Source: Lysobacterales bacterium
GTDB lineage: Bacteria > Pseudomonadota > Gammaproteobacteria > Xanthomonadales > SZUA-5
Length of the DNA: 64,000 bases
Direction: 5' to 3'
NCBI GenBank assembly: GCA_022844165.1
Contig: JALHMH010000002.1
Coordinates: forward strand, 186,001 to 250,000
Shown here: in pieces, positions 27,858-37,964 of the stretch
Position numbering within the stretch: the stretch's first letter is position 1
Layout of the letters: each line of letters opens with the position of its first letter
Program-made: the position numbers and the translations under genes
Notes under the pieces: model-generated
Databases searched by the model: none
What the model was told of the DNA's origin: nothing
What the model saw: the letters and a program-made list of their open reading frames with translations, nothing else

Positions 27858-28201
27858 GATTGCTCCAGGCAAACGCCACATGCTCACCGGCAGACGGCCA
27901 AAGATACTGCCTGACGCTACGAACGCCCCAGGTCAGACGCCAGCATGAGCGCGAAGTTCACAATTCCCAGTACGTTCGACCGCGGCAAATCGTTGCAAAT
28001 CGAGCTGTTGCGAGCACAAGGATGACATTGCCCCTCAGGATTTGGCATTGCTTTCCGAACGCCAGCTTATCTCCGGCGATGTATGACAATCTGTCGATGC
28101 ACTTACCAAAAGCTTAAGTTTGGGTTAATTTCTCACCCCGAATCGATCTGGTCGCCGACGTGGCCCGGTTCCTGAACAACAATCTTTTGGGAGTTATGAC
28201 T
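27858..28201. other. 344-bp divergent intergenic region
   Basis: It separates the leftward ECF sigma gene from the rightward TonB receptor and must hold both promoters. The 100 bases next to the receptor are AT-richer (for example CTTAAGTTTGGGTTAATTT near 28110-28130). I see no gene, no clear repeat and no promoter I would stake on. Confidence 0.4.
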
Positions 28202-31156
28202 ATGTTCGTAAGAAATTGCCTGGCGGCCAGCATCACGCTGACGCTTGCCGGCGTTGTGGCGCAACCGACGCCGTTATTTGCGCAAAATGGCGAAGAGGCT
28301 GAGACCCTCGAAACCGTTGAGGTACTGGGTTCGCGCATTCGTCGCGCAGAACAGGAGACCTGGCAGCCCGTTACCAGTATCGATCGCGCGGATCTGGAGC
28401 GCACCGGTCTGACTTCCGTTGCCGACGTGTTGCGCGAGATCAGTGCCAACGGTCCGTCGCTCAGCTTGCAAACCAACAACGGCAACACCTCGGGCAATTC
28501 CAGTGTCAACCTGCGCAACTGCGCATCGAACCGTACGTTGGTTTTGGTCAACGGCAAACGTTGGGTCAGCAATAACGGCTTGGCCGGTACGGTGGACCTG
28601 GGTTCCATTCCGCTGGCGGCGGTTGACCGTATCGATATCCTGAAAGATGGCGCCTCGGCCCTGTATGGCTCCGACGCGCTGTGCGGCGTGATCAACCTGC
28701 AAACGCGCACCGGCTTCGAGGGCATGGTCGTCGATGCGTATTACGGCCAATATGACGAGAGCGACGGCGACCGCGAAGCGATCTCGGTGACGATGGGTGG
28801 TAGCAGCGCCGACGACAAGTTTTCTGGCATGTTGACCGCCAGCTTCGTCGACCAAAAACCGGTGTTTGCGGGCGATCGCGAGATTTCGGCCGTCCCGTTG
28901 TTCGGTTTTCCGGCCAACACCTCGTCGCCGGGTCGCGCCAGCCCCGTCGGCCCATTCGGTAACTTCACGCTGAGTGGTCGCAACTTCACGCTCGATCCGT
29001 CCCGCCCTGGCTGCCGACCGAATCAAGTCTGTGCACCGGGCACGCAGAGCGATTTCCGCAACTTCAACTTCATCACCGATGGCTACAACTTTGCGCCGGA
29101 GAATTACCTGCTCCAGCCGCAAAAGACCTACAGCGTCTTTGCCACTGGCGACTATGCGATCAGTGATTCGATCCGCGCCAAGGCCGAAGTGTTCTACACC
29201 AATCGCAATGGCGATGCGCAACTGGCAGCCCAACCGCTGAGCCCGCTGACGATCTCGGCGCAGAGCATTTACAACCCGTTTGGCGCCAATATCACGGGCG
29301 CCGCTTTCCGCCCAATCAACTTCCCGCGCATTTTCGGGCAAGACCAGGATACGTGGCGCTTCACCACGGGTCTGGAGGGCAGTTTCGAGTTCGGCGACCG
29401 TTATTTCTACTGGGATGTGGGCTACAACTACGCCGATAACAAACAGGTCCAGGTCAAGGACGGCTTTTACTTCACCACGCGGGTCAACAATGCTACCGGC
29501 CCGTCGTTTATCGATACCCAGGGAATTCCCCGCTGCGGAACCCCGACGGCTGTGATTGCCGGTTGCGTGCCGATGAACGTCATGGGCGGTGCCGCCGGTT
29601 TCACACAGGCGATGTTCGACAATGTGGCCGTGTCGCCGCGCAACTTGCAGCAGTCGTCGATGACCTCGATCACTGCGAACTTGTCGGGTGAAGTTATCGA
29701 CCTGCCAGCCGGCCCGTTGGCTTTCGCCTTCGGTTTGGAACGCCGCAAAGAAGAAGGATCGGACAATCCGGATCCGCTGACCAACGCCGGTTTGGTGCTG
29801 GGCGACAACCCAGTCACGCCAACACGCGGTGCATTCGACGTCAACGAAGCCTATTTGGAATTGAGCGCGCCGCTGCTGAGCGATGCGCCGCTGGCCAAAT
29901 CGCTGGAAGTCTCGTTGGCCGCACGGTACTCGGATTTCTCATCCTTCGGTTCGACAACGACGCCGAAGTTCAGCGTGCGCTGGCAGGTCATCGATGAGTT
30001 GCTGATTCGTGGATCGTGGGGCGAAGGCTTCCGCGCGCCGTCAGTTGCCGAGTTGTTCCAAGGCAATGCGACCGGTCGTCCGGCGTTCCAGGATTTGTGT
30101 TCGTCGTCGAATCCGTTGTTCGTCGCCAATGCCAGCACGCGTCAACGTTGTGCCGAAACCGGTGTCCCGGCGGGTTTCGTATCGCGGCTCAGCCAGACCT
30201 TCCTGACCACCGGCGGCAACTCGGACCTGCAACCGGAAGAGTCGGTTTCCAAGACGTTAGGCGTCGTTTATTCGCCGGAATGGATGGAAGGTTTGGATCT
30301 GTATGCTGACTGGTACAGCATCGAGATCGAAAATTCGATCGGCGGGTTCGGCGCTAACGCGATCCTCACTGGCTGCTACTCGCAGCTCAATGACGCGCGT
30401 TGTGCGCTGATCACGCGAGATCGCACGGGCGCCGTCAACGGTAACCCAGGCGAAATCTCGAATATCGACTCGCGCAATCTGAACTTCCTGGGCGGATTGG
30501 AAACGGATGGTTTGGACTTCGGTGGTTCCTATCGCTTCGAAATTGGCGATTGGGGCACACTGACGACGCGATTCGATAACACGTACGTCAACTACTTTGG
30601 CGATATCGATAAGCCGGAGCGTGGTGAGCTGAATCGCGACGGCGATATCTCGGGGGGCAATCTGGTGGGCACGCTGCCCGCCGGTTCGTCCGCCGGTGCG
30701 CCGCGGCACCGCCTGCGGTCGAACCTGAGCCTGGTCTGGTCGATCGAAGATTTCACCGTATCGACCACACTGGAATATCGTAGCCGCATCAATGAGTCCT
30801 GCAACAATGTGGTCAATACGGCCAACGCACTCGGTGCTGTGGACGCAAACTTCCGTGCGCTGCGGGATCTTTGCAGCGACCCGGACCGCGTGATTGATTT
30901 GTACTCGTTTGTGCCGGGCACGAGCACGGTGCGCGCGACACCTGGTCCTTCGCCACGGAACTCGCTCGGCGGCACCACGTATACGCACCTGCAAGGCTCT
31001 TGGAAATCGCCGTGGGACGCGACGGTCACGCTGGGCGTGCGCAACCTTTTTGAGAAGGATCCGCCGTTTTCGTCCGACGCTTTCGCAAACTCGTACGATG
31101 CCCAGTACCTGATTCCCGGTCGGTTCTTCTACATGAACTATATCCAGCGCTTCTAA
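28202..31156 (+). CDS. TonB-dependent outer-membrane receptor
   Basis: The 984-residue protein imports a ligand across the outer membrane using TonB energy. I chose the ATG at 28202 because TTGGGAG lies at a normal distance; the ATG six bases earlier is too close. A signal peptide ends near residue 28 (PLFAQ). The plug follows: VEVLGSRIRRAEQ, then TSVADVLREISANGPS, SNRTLVLVNGKRW, and DRIDILKDGASALYGSDA. The long beta-barrel ends in a terminal phenylalanine (MNYIQRF), as required for BAM insertion. The 'GSRIRR' subtype is abundant in Xanthomonadales and Caulobacter; the substrate cannot be predicted. No SusD-like partner or anti-sigma gene is nearby. Confidence 0.93.
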   Translation: MFVRNCLAASITLTLAGVVAQPTPLFAQNGEEAETLETVEVLGSRIRRAEQETWQPVTSIDRADLERTGLTSVADVLREISANGPSLSLQTNNGNTSGNSSVNLRNCASNRTLVLVNGKRWVSNNGLAGTVDLGSIPLAAVDRIDILKDGASALYGSDALCGVINLQTRTGFEGMVVDAYYGQYDESDGDREAISVTMGGSSADDKFSGMLTASFVDQKPVFAGDREISAVPLFGFPANTSSPGRASPVGPFGNFTLSGRNFTLDPSRPGCRPNQVCAPGTQSDFRNFNFITDGYNFAPENYLLQPQKTYSVFATGDYAISDSIRAKAEVFYTNRNGDAQLAAQPLSPLTISAQSIYNPFGANITGAAFRPINFPRIFGQDQDTWRFTTGLEGSFEFGDRYFYWDVGYNYADNKQVQVKDGFYFTTRVNNATGPSFIDTQGIPRCGTPTAVIAGCVPMNVMGGAAGFTQAMFDNVAVSPRNLQQSSMTSITANLSGEVIDLPAGPLAFAFGLERRKEEGSDNPDPLTNAGLVLGDNPVTPTRGAFDVNEAYLELSAPLLSDAPLAKSLEVSLAARYSDFSSFGSTTTPKFSVRWQVIDELLIRGSWGEGFRAPSVAELFQGNATGRPAFQDLCSSSNPLFVANASTRQRCAETGVPAGFVSRLSQTFLTTGGNSDLQPEESVSKTLGVVYSPEWMEGLDLYADWYSIEIENSIGGFGANAILTGCYSQLNDARCALITRDRTGAVNGNPGEISNIDSRNLNFLGGLETDGLDFGGSYRFEIGDWGTLTTRFDNTYVNYFGDIDKPERGELNRDGDISGGNLVGTLPAGSSAGAPRHRLRSNLSLVWSIEDFTVSTTLEYRSRINESCNNVVNTANALGAVDANFRALRDLCSDPDRVIDLYSFVPGTSTVRATPGPSPRNSLGGTTYTHLQGSWKSPWDATVTLGVRNLFEKDPPFSSDAFANSYDAQYLIPGRFFYMNYIQRF

Positions 31157-31181
31157 GCTGAATTGTCCGGCGGATTTTTAG

Positions 31182-31210
31182 GCGGCCTCGGCAACGAGGC
31201 CGCTTTTTTT
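31182..31210 (+). terminator. Rho-independent terminator after the TonB receptor
   Basis: GCGGCCTCG, loop GCAA, CGAGGCCGC form a perfect 9-bp stem followed by seven T's, 25 bases past the stop. This is the clearest intrinsic terminator in the window. Confidence 0.92.
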
Positions 31211-31396
31211 GGTGCGCCCCGGGGCCCATGTCGTCGAAGCCTGGTTCTTGCACGGAGAGCTTTGACGTCGATCCGACGGGCATCGGCGTTATTCCCGGGG
31301 TGATCCTCACCCGTGCCATGGTGCTGCCGGCGACCCGATCCGTGAACTTGGCGGCGATGCCGGGTAGTCTCGGCACTCTCGCGCTGCGTTCGACCT

Positions 31397-34300
31397 TTGC
31401 CATTGACCGTGCCGTTCGTCCACCTGCGGTTGCACACCGAGTACTCGATGAGCGACTCGACGTTGCGCATCGAAAATCTCGTGCCGAGCGCAGCGGCGGC
31501 GCGCATGCCGGCGCTGGCCATCACCGATGACGTTAATCTGTTCGCGTTGCTCAAGTTTTCGCAGGCCTGCGAGAAGGCGGGTGTGCAACCATTGGCCGGC
31601 AGCGATGTCTGGGTTCAGGACGGTGCCGAAGCGTATCGGCTGACGTTGCTGGTCACCAATCGGGTTGGTTACAAACACCTTTGCCAGTTGCTGTCGCGCG
31701 GCTATTCCCAAGGTCGCCAGTTGGATCGCGTCGTGCTAAAGAGCGAATGGCTGACGGAGCGTAACGCCGGACTGATTGCGTTGTCGGGTGGTGTCGATGG
31801 CGAATTGGCGCACCTTGTTGCCGCCGGGCAGCACGATACCGCCGTGCTAAAGCTGAAACGCTGGATGCGCTTATTCCCGGATGCGTTTTATGTCGATCTG
31901 TCGCGTTGCCAGCGTGGCGACGAGCATCAGATTACCGCCAATCTGGCGCGATTGGCGAGCGAAGCGGGATGCCCGTCAGTTGCGACCAACGACGTGCGCT
32001 TTCTAAAGCGCGAAGACTTTCAGGCGCACGAAGCGCGCGTGGCAATTGCCCAGGGCTGGACGTTGTCCGATTCACGTCGACCCAAACGCTACAGCCCTGA
32101 GCAGTACTTGAAGAGCCCTGATGAAATGGCGTTGTTGTTTGCCGATATGCCAGAAGCGCTCAGCAACACCGTCGATCTGGCGCGACGCTGCACGTTCTCG
32201 CTGCAGACCGGCACGTACTACTTGCCAGATGTTCCCACCCGCGCGGGAGAAACCGCCTCCGAGCGATTGCTACGCGAATCCAGGGAGGGCCTGGCAAAGC
32301 GCCTCGAGAAACTGCGCGCGGCCAAAGTGCTGGCGGGGGAGGAGGCTGGATATCACGAACGCCTCGAACGCGAGGCAGGCGTGATCGCGGCCATGGGCTT
32401 CCCCGGATATTTTTTGATCGTGGCCGACTTCATCGGCTGGGCCAAACAACATGGTATCCCGGTCGGTCCGGGACGCGGCTCTGGAGCGGGTTCGCTGGTC
32501 GCATATGCGCTGGGTATCACCGATCTGGATCCACTGCGATATGAGCTGCTGTTCGAACGCTTCTTAAATCCCGAGCGTGTCTCGATGCCGGACTTCGACA
32601 TCGACTTCTGCATGGAGCGGCGCGATGAAGTGATCCGCTATGTGCGTGGCGCCTACGGAGCGGACAAGGTTGCGCAGATCATCACCTACGGCACGATGGC
32701 GGCAAAAGCCTGTGTGCGCGACGCCGGGCGCGTGCTTGGATTGCCGTTTCCCGCGGTCGACTCTATCGCCAAGCTGATTCCGATGCGGCCATTGGATATC
32801 ACGCTCGAAGATGCACTGGGTTTGTCGGAAAAGTCGCAGAAGGAACCGGAGCGGGTTTCGCCCGATCTGAAAGCGCGATTCGCCAATGAAGACGATGAAG
32901 CGCGCACCGTACTGGATCTGGCGCTGGAACTCGAAGGGCTGGTGCGCAATGCCGGCAAACACGCCGGTGGTCTGGTGATTGCGCCGACCGCTCTGACCGA
33001 CTTTACGGCGTTGTACGTCGAAGCCAAGGCCGATGCGGCTAACGATTTGCCGGTCACGCAATTCGACAAGGACGATGTCGAGTCGATCGGTCTTGTGAAG
33101 TTCGACTTTCTCGGCCTGCGAACGTTGACGATCCTCAACTGGGCGATGGCGGCGATCAACACGAGGCGCGCCGCCGAAGGTTTGGAGCCGCTCGACATCG
33201 ACTGGCTGCCACTCGGTGATCGGGCGACCTACGAGCTGTTTTCGCGCGGCGATACCGTGGCCGTGTTCCAGTTCGAATCGGGTGGCATGCAGCGCTTGCT
33301 GAAAGACGCCAAGCCCGATCGTTTCGAAGATTTGATCGCGCTGGTATCGCTGTATCGACCAGGGCCAATGGAGTTGATTCCGAGCTTCTGCGCACGCAAA
33401 CATGGCCGCGAGGAAATCGCCTATCCCGACCCGCGCGTCGAGCCGATCCTGAAAGAGACCTACGGCATTATGGTCTATCAGGAACAGGTGATGCAGATGG
33501 CGCAAATCGTCGGCGGATACTCGCTCGGCGGCGCCGATTTGTTGCGCCGTGCGATGGGCAAGAAAAAGCCCGAGGAAATGGTCAAACATCGCGGCATCTT
33601 CCGCAGCGGTGCTGAGAAAAACGGTGTTGCCGAGGCCAAGGCCGACGCCATCTTTGATCTGATGGAGAAGTTCGCCGGCTACGGCTTTAACAAGTCGCAC
33701 GCCGCCGCCTATGCGCTGGTGGCCTATCAGACTGCCTATCTGAAGACGCACTATCCAGCCGAGTTTTTGGCTGCGACGTTGTCATCCGATATGGATCGCA
33801 CCGAGGCGGTCGTTGAGTTCCTGAACGATGCGCGCGTACGTGGCATCAAAGTGCTGACCCCCTGCGTCAACCACTCGGTATTTCACTTCAAGGCACTGGG
33901 CAAGACCGTTCGTTATGGCCTGGGGGCGATCAAGGGCGTTGGCGTTCCCGCCAGTGAGGCGATCGTGCGCGAGCGCGAGCGCGGCGGACCCTTTCGCGAT
34001 TTGCAGGATTTTTGTTTGCGCGTCGACATGAGCAAGCTCAACCGGCGCGTCCTCGAAGCGCTGATTGCCGCTGGCGCTCTCGATGCACTCGGCCCGCATC
34101 GTGGCGCACTGCTGGCCGGGCTACCCGACGCGACCAAGGCCGCCGAACAGCGCACGCGCGATGGCGCGGCTGGTCAGGTCGACCTTTTTGGCATCGGCAG
34201 CGCCGTTCCATCTGCGCCGATCATCTTGCCGGACGTGCCGCCGCAACCGATGCTGGATTTGCTTGAGGGCGAAAAGCAGACGTTGGGCTGGTATGTGTCG

Positions 34301-34918
34301 GGGCATCCGCTGGATGTGATCGCGCCATGGTTACCGGAGATCACGAGCGGTAGCTTGATGGAGGTCGCCGCACGCGCGCCGAGAGACAAAAAGGGCCGAT
34401 TCGGCGAAGTTGCGGCCACGATTGCCGGCATGGTCGGCCCGATGCGGCGCAAGGGCGATAGCGCATTCGTACAGCTGCAAGATCGATCCGGCAAACTGGA
34501 AACGCGCTTCTCGGGCGAAGCCTATGCCGAGTACGGCGGATTGATCGATGCGGCCGACATCCTGGTGCTCGAAGGCCAGATTGCATGGGACGAATTTCTG
34601 AATGCGCCGATTTTGCGCGTCCGCCGCGCGCAGAATCTAACCGATGCCACGGCGAGCGCAGCACGTTCGCTCAAGGTGCGCCTGACTGATCCGGCTGCGA
34701 ACATTGTCGAGCGTTTGAAGACGGTGCTTCGCGCCAGTCGCGGCGGCACACGCGTGCGCATCGACTTCAAGCGTGGCAATAGCGAAATGAGTTTCGATTT
34801 GGGCGACGACTGGCGCGTGCGCGCGACACCGGCGCTGCTCGACGCCTTGCGCGGCTTGCCGAGTTGCGAGGCCAACATATTGTTTGCGCGGCAGATGGCC
34901 GAGAGCCTGGCGGCCTGA
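31397..34918 (+). CDS. dnaE: DNA polymerase III alpha subunit
   Basis: DnaE is the replicative polymerase. The 1173-residue protein has an N-terminal PHP domain (FVHLRLHTEYSMSD), the C-family palm with catalytic aspartates in PDFDIDFC and GPGRGSGAGSLVAYAL, the beta-binding region, and a C-terminal OB fold (VAATIAGMV). Length matches E. coli DnaE (1160). No ATG lies upstream of the conserved start: options are TTG 31397, TTG 31403 or GTG 31409, none with a clear ribosome site. GTG 31409 would give a start like other DnaE proteins. The first ATG (31448) would cut into the PHP domain. Confidence 0.96.
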   Translation: MPLTVPFVHLRLHTEYSMSDSTLRIENLVPSAAAARMPALAITDDVNLFALLKFSQACEKAGVQPLAGSDVWVQDGAEAYRLTLLVTNRVGYKHLCQLLSRGYSQGRQLDRVVLKSEWLTERNAGLIALSGGVDGELAHLVAAGQHDTAVLKLKRWMRLFPDAFYVDLSRCQRGDEHQITANLARLASEAGCPSVATNDVRFLKREDFQAHEARVAIAQGWTLSDSRRPKRYSPEQYLKSPDEMALLFADMPEALSNTVDLARRCTFSLQTGTYYLPDVPTRAGETASERLLRESREGLAKRLEKLRAAKVLAGEEAGYHERLEREAGVIAAMGFPGYFLIVADFIGWAKQHGIPVGPGRGSGAGSLVAYALGITDLDPLRYELLFERFLNPERVSMPDFDIDFCMERRDEVIRYVRGAYGADKVAQIITYGTMAAKACVRDAGRVLGLPFPAVDSIAKLIPMRPLDITLEDALGLSEKSQKEPERVSPDLKARFANEDDEARTVLDLALELEGLVRNAGKHAGGLVIAPTALTDFTALYVEAKADAANDLPVTQFDKDDVESIGLVKFDFLGLRTLTILNWAMAAINTRRAAEGLEPLDIDWLPLGDRATYELFSRGDTVAVFQFESGGMQRLLKDAKPDRFEDLIALVSLYRPGPMELIPSFCARKHGREEIAYPDPRVEPILKETYGIMVYQEQVMQMAQIVGGYSLGGADLLRRAMGKKKPEEMVKHRGIFRSGAEKNGVAEAKADAIFDLMEKFAGYGFNKSHAAAYALVAYQTAYLKTHYPAEFLAATLSSDMDRTEAVVEFLNDARVRGIKVLTPCVNHSVFHFKALGKTVRYGLGAIKGVGVPASEAIVRERERGGPFRDLQDFCLRVDMSKLNRRVLEALIAAGALDALGPHRGALLAGLPDATKAAEQRTRDGAAGQVDLFGIGSAVPSAPIILPDVPPQPMLDLLEGEKQTLGWYVSGHPLDVIAPWLPEITSGSLMEVAARAPRDKKGRFGEVAATIAGMVGPMRRKGDSAFVQLQDRSGKLETRFSGEAYAEYGGLIDAADILVLEGQIAWDEFLNAPILRVRRAQNLTDATASAARSLKVRLTDPAANIVERLKTVLRASRGGTRVRIDFKRGNSEMSFDLGDDWRVRATPALLDALRGLPSCEANILFARQMAESLAA

Positions 34919-35061
34919 CATCGCGCTGGCGGACGTTTCTTTGACCGCAGCTAAGTATCCTCTGCAATCACTTGCGCGACAGCGCGATCGCCCTGGGTAT
35001 GCAAGCATCTGCGCTACGTTCCTGTCGCCTCCCACTGCACTCAAGCCCATTTAGGACCACT

Positions 35062-37812
35062 ATGACCCAGCGTATCGCCGCTCTTGCCGTTGCCCTGGCG
35101 TTGAGCACCGTCGTTCAAGGCACTGAGCTCGACATCCCCTTCGATACTTTCGAGCTGGACAATGGACTGAATGTTGTCGTGCACCAGGACAGCAAGGCGC
35201 CAGTGGTGGCGGTATCGATTTGGTACCACGTGGGATCAAAGGATGAAAAAGCAGACCGGACGGGTTTTGCCCACTTGTTCGAGCACCTGATGTTTCAAGG
35301 CTCGGAAAACTACAACGACGAGTACTTCAAACCGTTCGAACGGGTCGGCGCAACGGACATGAACGGGACGACGTCGTTGGATCGCACCAACTATTTTCAA
35401 ACGGTGCCAAAGACAGCGCTCGATATGGCGCTATGGATGGAATCGGACCGTATGGGTCATCTGCTCGGCGTGATCGATCAGGCGCGTCTGGACGAACAAC
35501 GAGGGGTCGTCAAGAACGAAAAGCGCCAGGGCGAGAATGCGCCGTATGGGCGGGTCTTTGAGGCAATCCTGCGCGCCAGTTTCCCAGAGGGACATCCCTA
35601 TCGTTGGAGCTCGATCGGCTCCATTGAACACTTGGAGGCCGCCTCACTCGACGATGTCAAGGCGTGGTTCAAGCGGTATTACGGCGCGGCGAATGCAACA
35701 TTGGTGCTGGCCGGCGATGTAACGCTTGACGAAGCCCGGGAAAAGGTACAACGATATTTTGGCCACATCGATGCCGGTCCGCCCTTGACGCGCCTTGAGG
35801 CCTGGGTGGCGCCGCGAGTGGAAGCCACGCGCGAGGTGATGTACGACCGCGTTGCTCAAGCGCGTGTGCACATGACCTATAACGTCGCGCAACTCGGCGA
35901 AGCGGACGCCGATTACCTCGAAATTGCGGCGCAAGTGCTCGGGCAAGGCAAGACGTCGCGTCTTTACCAACGGCTGGTCCAGACCGACCGCATTGCCGAT
36001 AGCGTTGTTGCTTATCCGATCAGCTTCGAGTTGGCCGGGTTGTTTGTCATTGAAGCGGACGTCAAGGCCGGCGTGTCGATGGCGACGGTGGAACAGGCCA
36101 TCGACGATGAGTTGCAGAAGCTGCTACGAGAAGGCCCGACCGAAGACGAACTCGCCGCAGCGCGCACAGAACTGCGCAGCAACTTTGTGCGCGGAATCCA
36201 ACGGGTCGGCGGATTCGCTGGCAAAGCCGGCGTGCTCGCCGAGTGCGCCGTTTATCAGGGCGACCCCGGTTGCTTTAGGACCTCGCTCACGCGCCAACTC
36301 GAAGCCACCGCCGAGGACGTGAGCGGTGCCGCGCGGCGCTGGTTGAGTCAGGGCCGACACACGCTCGAGGTGCGTCCGCAACCCAAATACCAGAGCGCCA
36401 CCAGCGCCGTAGACCGCAGCGCCGGTGTGCCCGACGTCAGCGACTTTCCCGAAGTCGATTTTCCGACACTCGAACGCGGCACCTTGAAAAACGGCTTGCC
36501 CGTGGTGCTCGCCGCCCGTGGCGGTGTGCCACTGGTCAATGTGGAACTGCTGTTCGAAGGCGGTTCGGCCGCGGACGTTGGTCGCCACCTGGGAACGGCG
36601 AGTTTTACCTTCAGCATGCTCGATGAAGGCGCAGGAAAGCGCGATGCTTTGCAAATCGCCAGCGCACTCAAAGCGATCGGCGCCGACCTGTCCGCGGGCG
36701 CCAGCCTTGATTTTGGCAACGCAGGGGTGTCCAGTCTGACCGAACAAATCGACCCGGCTCTGGCGATTTTAGCCGATGTGGTTCGCCGACCGACGTTCGC
36801 GGCGAGCGAGATCGAGCGTGTTCGCCAACAGTGGCTCGCCGGGATCAAGCAAGAAAAAACTGAACCCAATGCGCTTGGCTTTCGACTGATGCCGCGCCTG
36901 CTGTATGGCGATACGCATCCCTATTCAGCGCCATTTACCGGTTCGGGAACAGAGGCGAGTATCGCGGCGCTGAAGCGCGAAGATCTGGTTGCTTATCACA
37001 GCGCGGCAATTCGCCCCGATAACGCCAAGATACTGGTGTCCGGCGACATCCGCATGGCGCAATTGCTGCCGCTTCTGGAAAAGCACTTTGGCGCTTGGCG
37101 GGCGCCGAGCGCGCCCAAAGCGCAGGTGACGCGACCACAAGTGCCTCTGCCGACATCGCCGCGCGTGTACTTGCTCGACCGCCCGGAGGCGCCGCAAACG
37201 GTGATCATGGCCGGGCACCTTGCGCCCAGCACGCTTGTCGACAACCTCACCAATATTGGCACGATGAACTCGATTCTCGGTGGTGGTTTTACCTCGCGCA
37301 TCAACATGAACCTGCGCGAAGAAAAACATTGGAGTTACGGCGCCGGTATCAGCCTGCCGAACGCGCTGGGCCAACGACCGTGGATCGTTGTAGCGCCAGT
37401 GCAAACGGACAAGACCGCCGAGGCGATTGTGGAAATCCGCAACGAAATCGTCGCCTATCTCGATGGCGAACCGGCCACAGCCGATGAGCTCGACAAGATC
37501 AAAGCGCGCGATGTGCGCTCATTGCCTGGTGCATTCGAAACGGTCGGCGCCGTGCAGAGCGCCCTGCGCTCGATCGTGCAGTACGGCCGGCCGGACGACT
37601 ATGTGCGCCAGAGCAAGGCGCGCATTGAGGCGCAGACGCTGCAAAGTGTGCGAGCTGCCGCAAAACAAGTGATCCAGCCGCAGGCGTTGGCGTGGGTTGT
37701 TGTCGGTGATCTGAAAAAAATCGAGGCCAACGTCCGTGCCCTGAATCTGGGCCCGGTGACGGTGGTCGACGACGACGGCATGCCGCGAGGAAACGGCCCA
37801 GCGCAAGAATGA
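35062..37812 (+). CDS. M16 family zinc peptidase, two-unit
   Basis: The 916-residue protein begins with a signal peptide (MTQRIAALAVALALSTVVQG) at the ATG at 35062 (AGGACC upstream). Residues about 25-450 are an active M16 unit: inverted zinc motif HLFEH in FAHLFEHLMFQG, plus a downstream glutamate in the EQRGVVKNEK region. Residues about 480-900 are a second M16 unit without the motif, with the typical R-Y-like LNLREEKHWSYGAG region. Such double-unit periplasmic peptidases degrade small peptides. It stands alone between dnaE and topA. Confidence 0.92.
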   Translation: MTQRIAALAVALALSTVVQGTELDIPFDTFELDNGLNVVVHQDSKAPVVAVSIWYHVGSKDEKADRTGFAHLFEHLMFQGSENYNDEYFKPFERVGATDMNGTTSLDRTNYFQTVPKTALDMALWMESDRMGHLLGVIDQARLDEQRGVVKNEKRQGENAPYGRVFEAILRASFPEGHPYRWSSIGSIEHLEAASLDDVKAWFKRYYGAANATLVLAGDVTLDEAREKVQRYFGHIDAGPPLTRLEAWVAPRVEATREVMYDRVAQARVHMTYNVAQLGEADADYLEIAAQVLGQGKTSRLYQRLVQTDRIADSVVAYPISFELAGLFVIEADVKAGVSMATVEQAIDDELQKLLREGPTEDELAAARTELRSNFVRGIQRVGGFAGKAGVLAECAVYQGDPGCFRTSLTRQLEATAEDVSGAARRWLSQGRHTLEVRPQPKYQSATSAVDRSAGVPDVSDFPEVDFPTLERGTLKNGLPVVLAARGGVPLVNVELLFEGGSAADVGRHLGTASFTFSMLDEGAGKRDALQIASALKAIGADLSAGASLDFGNAGVSSLTEQIDPALAILADVVRRPTFAASEIERVRQQWLAGIKQEKTEPNALGFRLMPRLLYGDTHPYSAPFTGSGTEASIAALKREDLVAYHSAAIRPDNAKILVSGDIRMAQLLPLLEKHFGAWRAPSAPKAQVTRPQVPLPTSPRVYLLDRPEAPQTVIMAGHLAPSTLVDNLTNIGTMNSILGGGFTSRINMNLREEKHWSYGAGISLPNALGQRPWIVVAPVQTDKTAEAIVEIRNEIVAYLDGEPATADELDKIKARDVRSLPGAFETVGAVQSALRSIVQYGRPDDYVRQSKARIEAQTLQSVRAAAKQVIQPQALAWVVVGDLKKIEANVRALNLGPVTVVDDDGMPRGNGPAQE

Positions 37813-37964
37813 CGCCGATACCTACGGCGGGTCATCTTGGGCCGAACAACCTTCGTCTTCACCTTACTTAGCGAAGGTCGATATCGAACCGAGCGACTTT
37901 TTCGCACGTTTGCGGTTAACATCCGCGCCCATTTTGGCCACCTGTACCGGCCAGCGGATCGTTC

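Noticed and set aside
32564..33751. 395-codon open frame antisense to dnaE
   Set aside because: Shadow of dnaE codon usage in GC-rich DNA.
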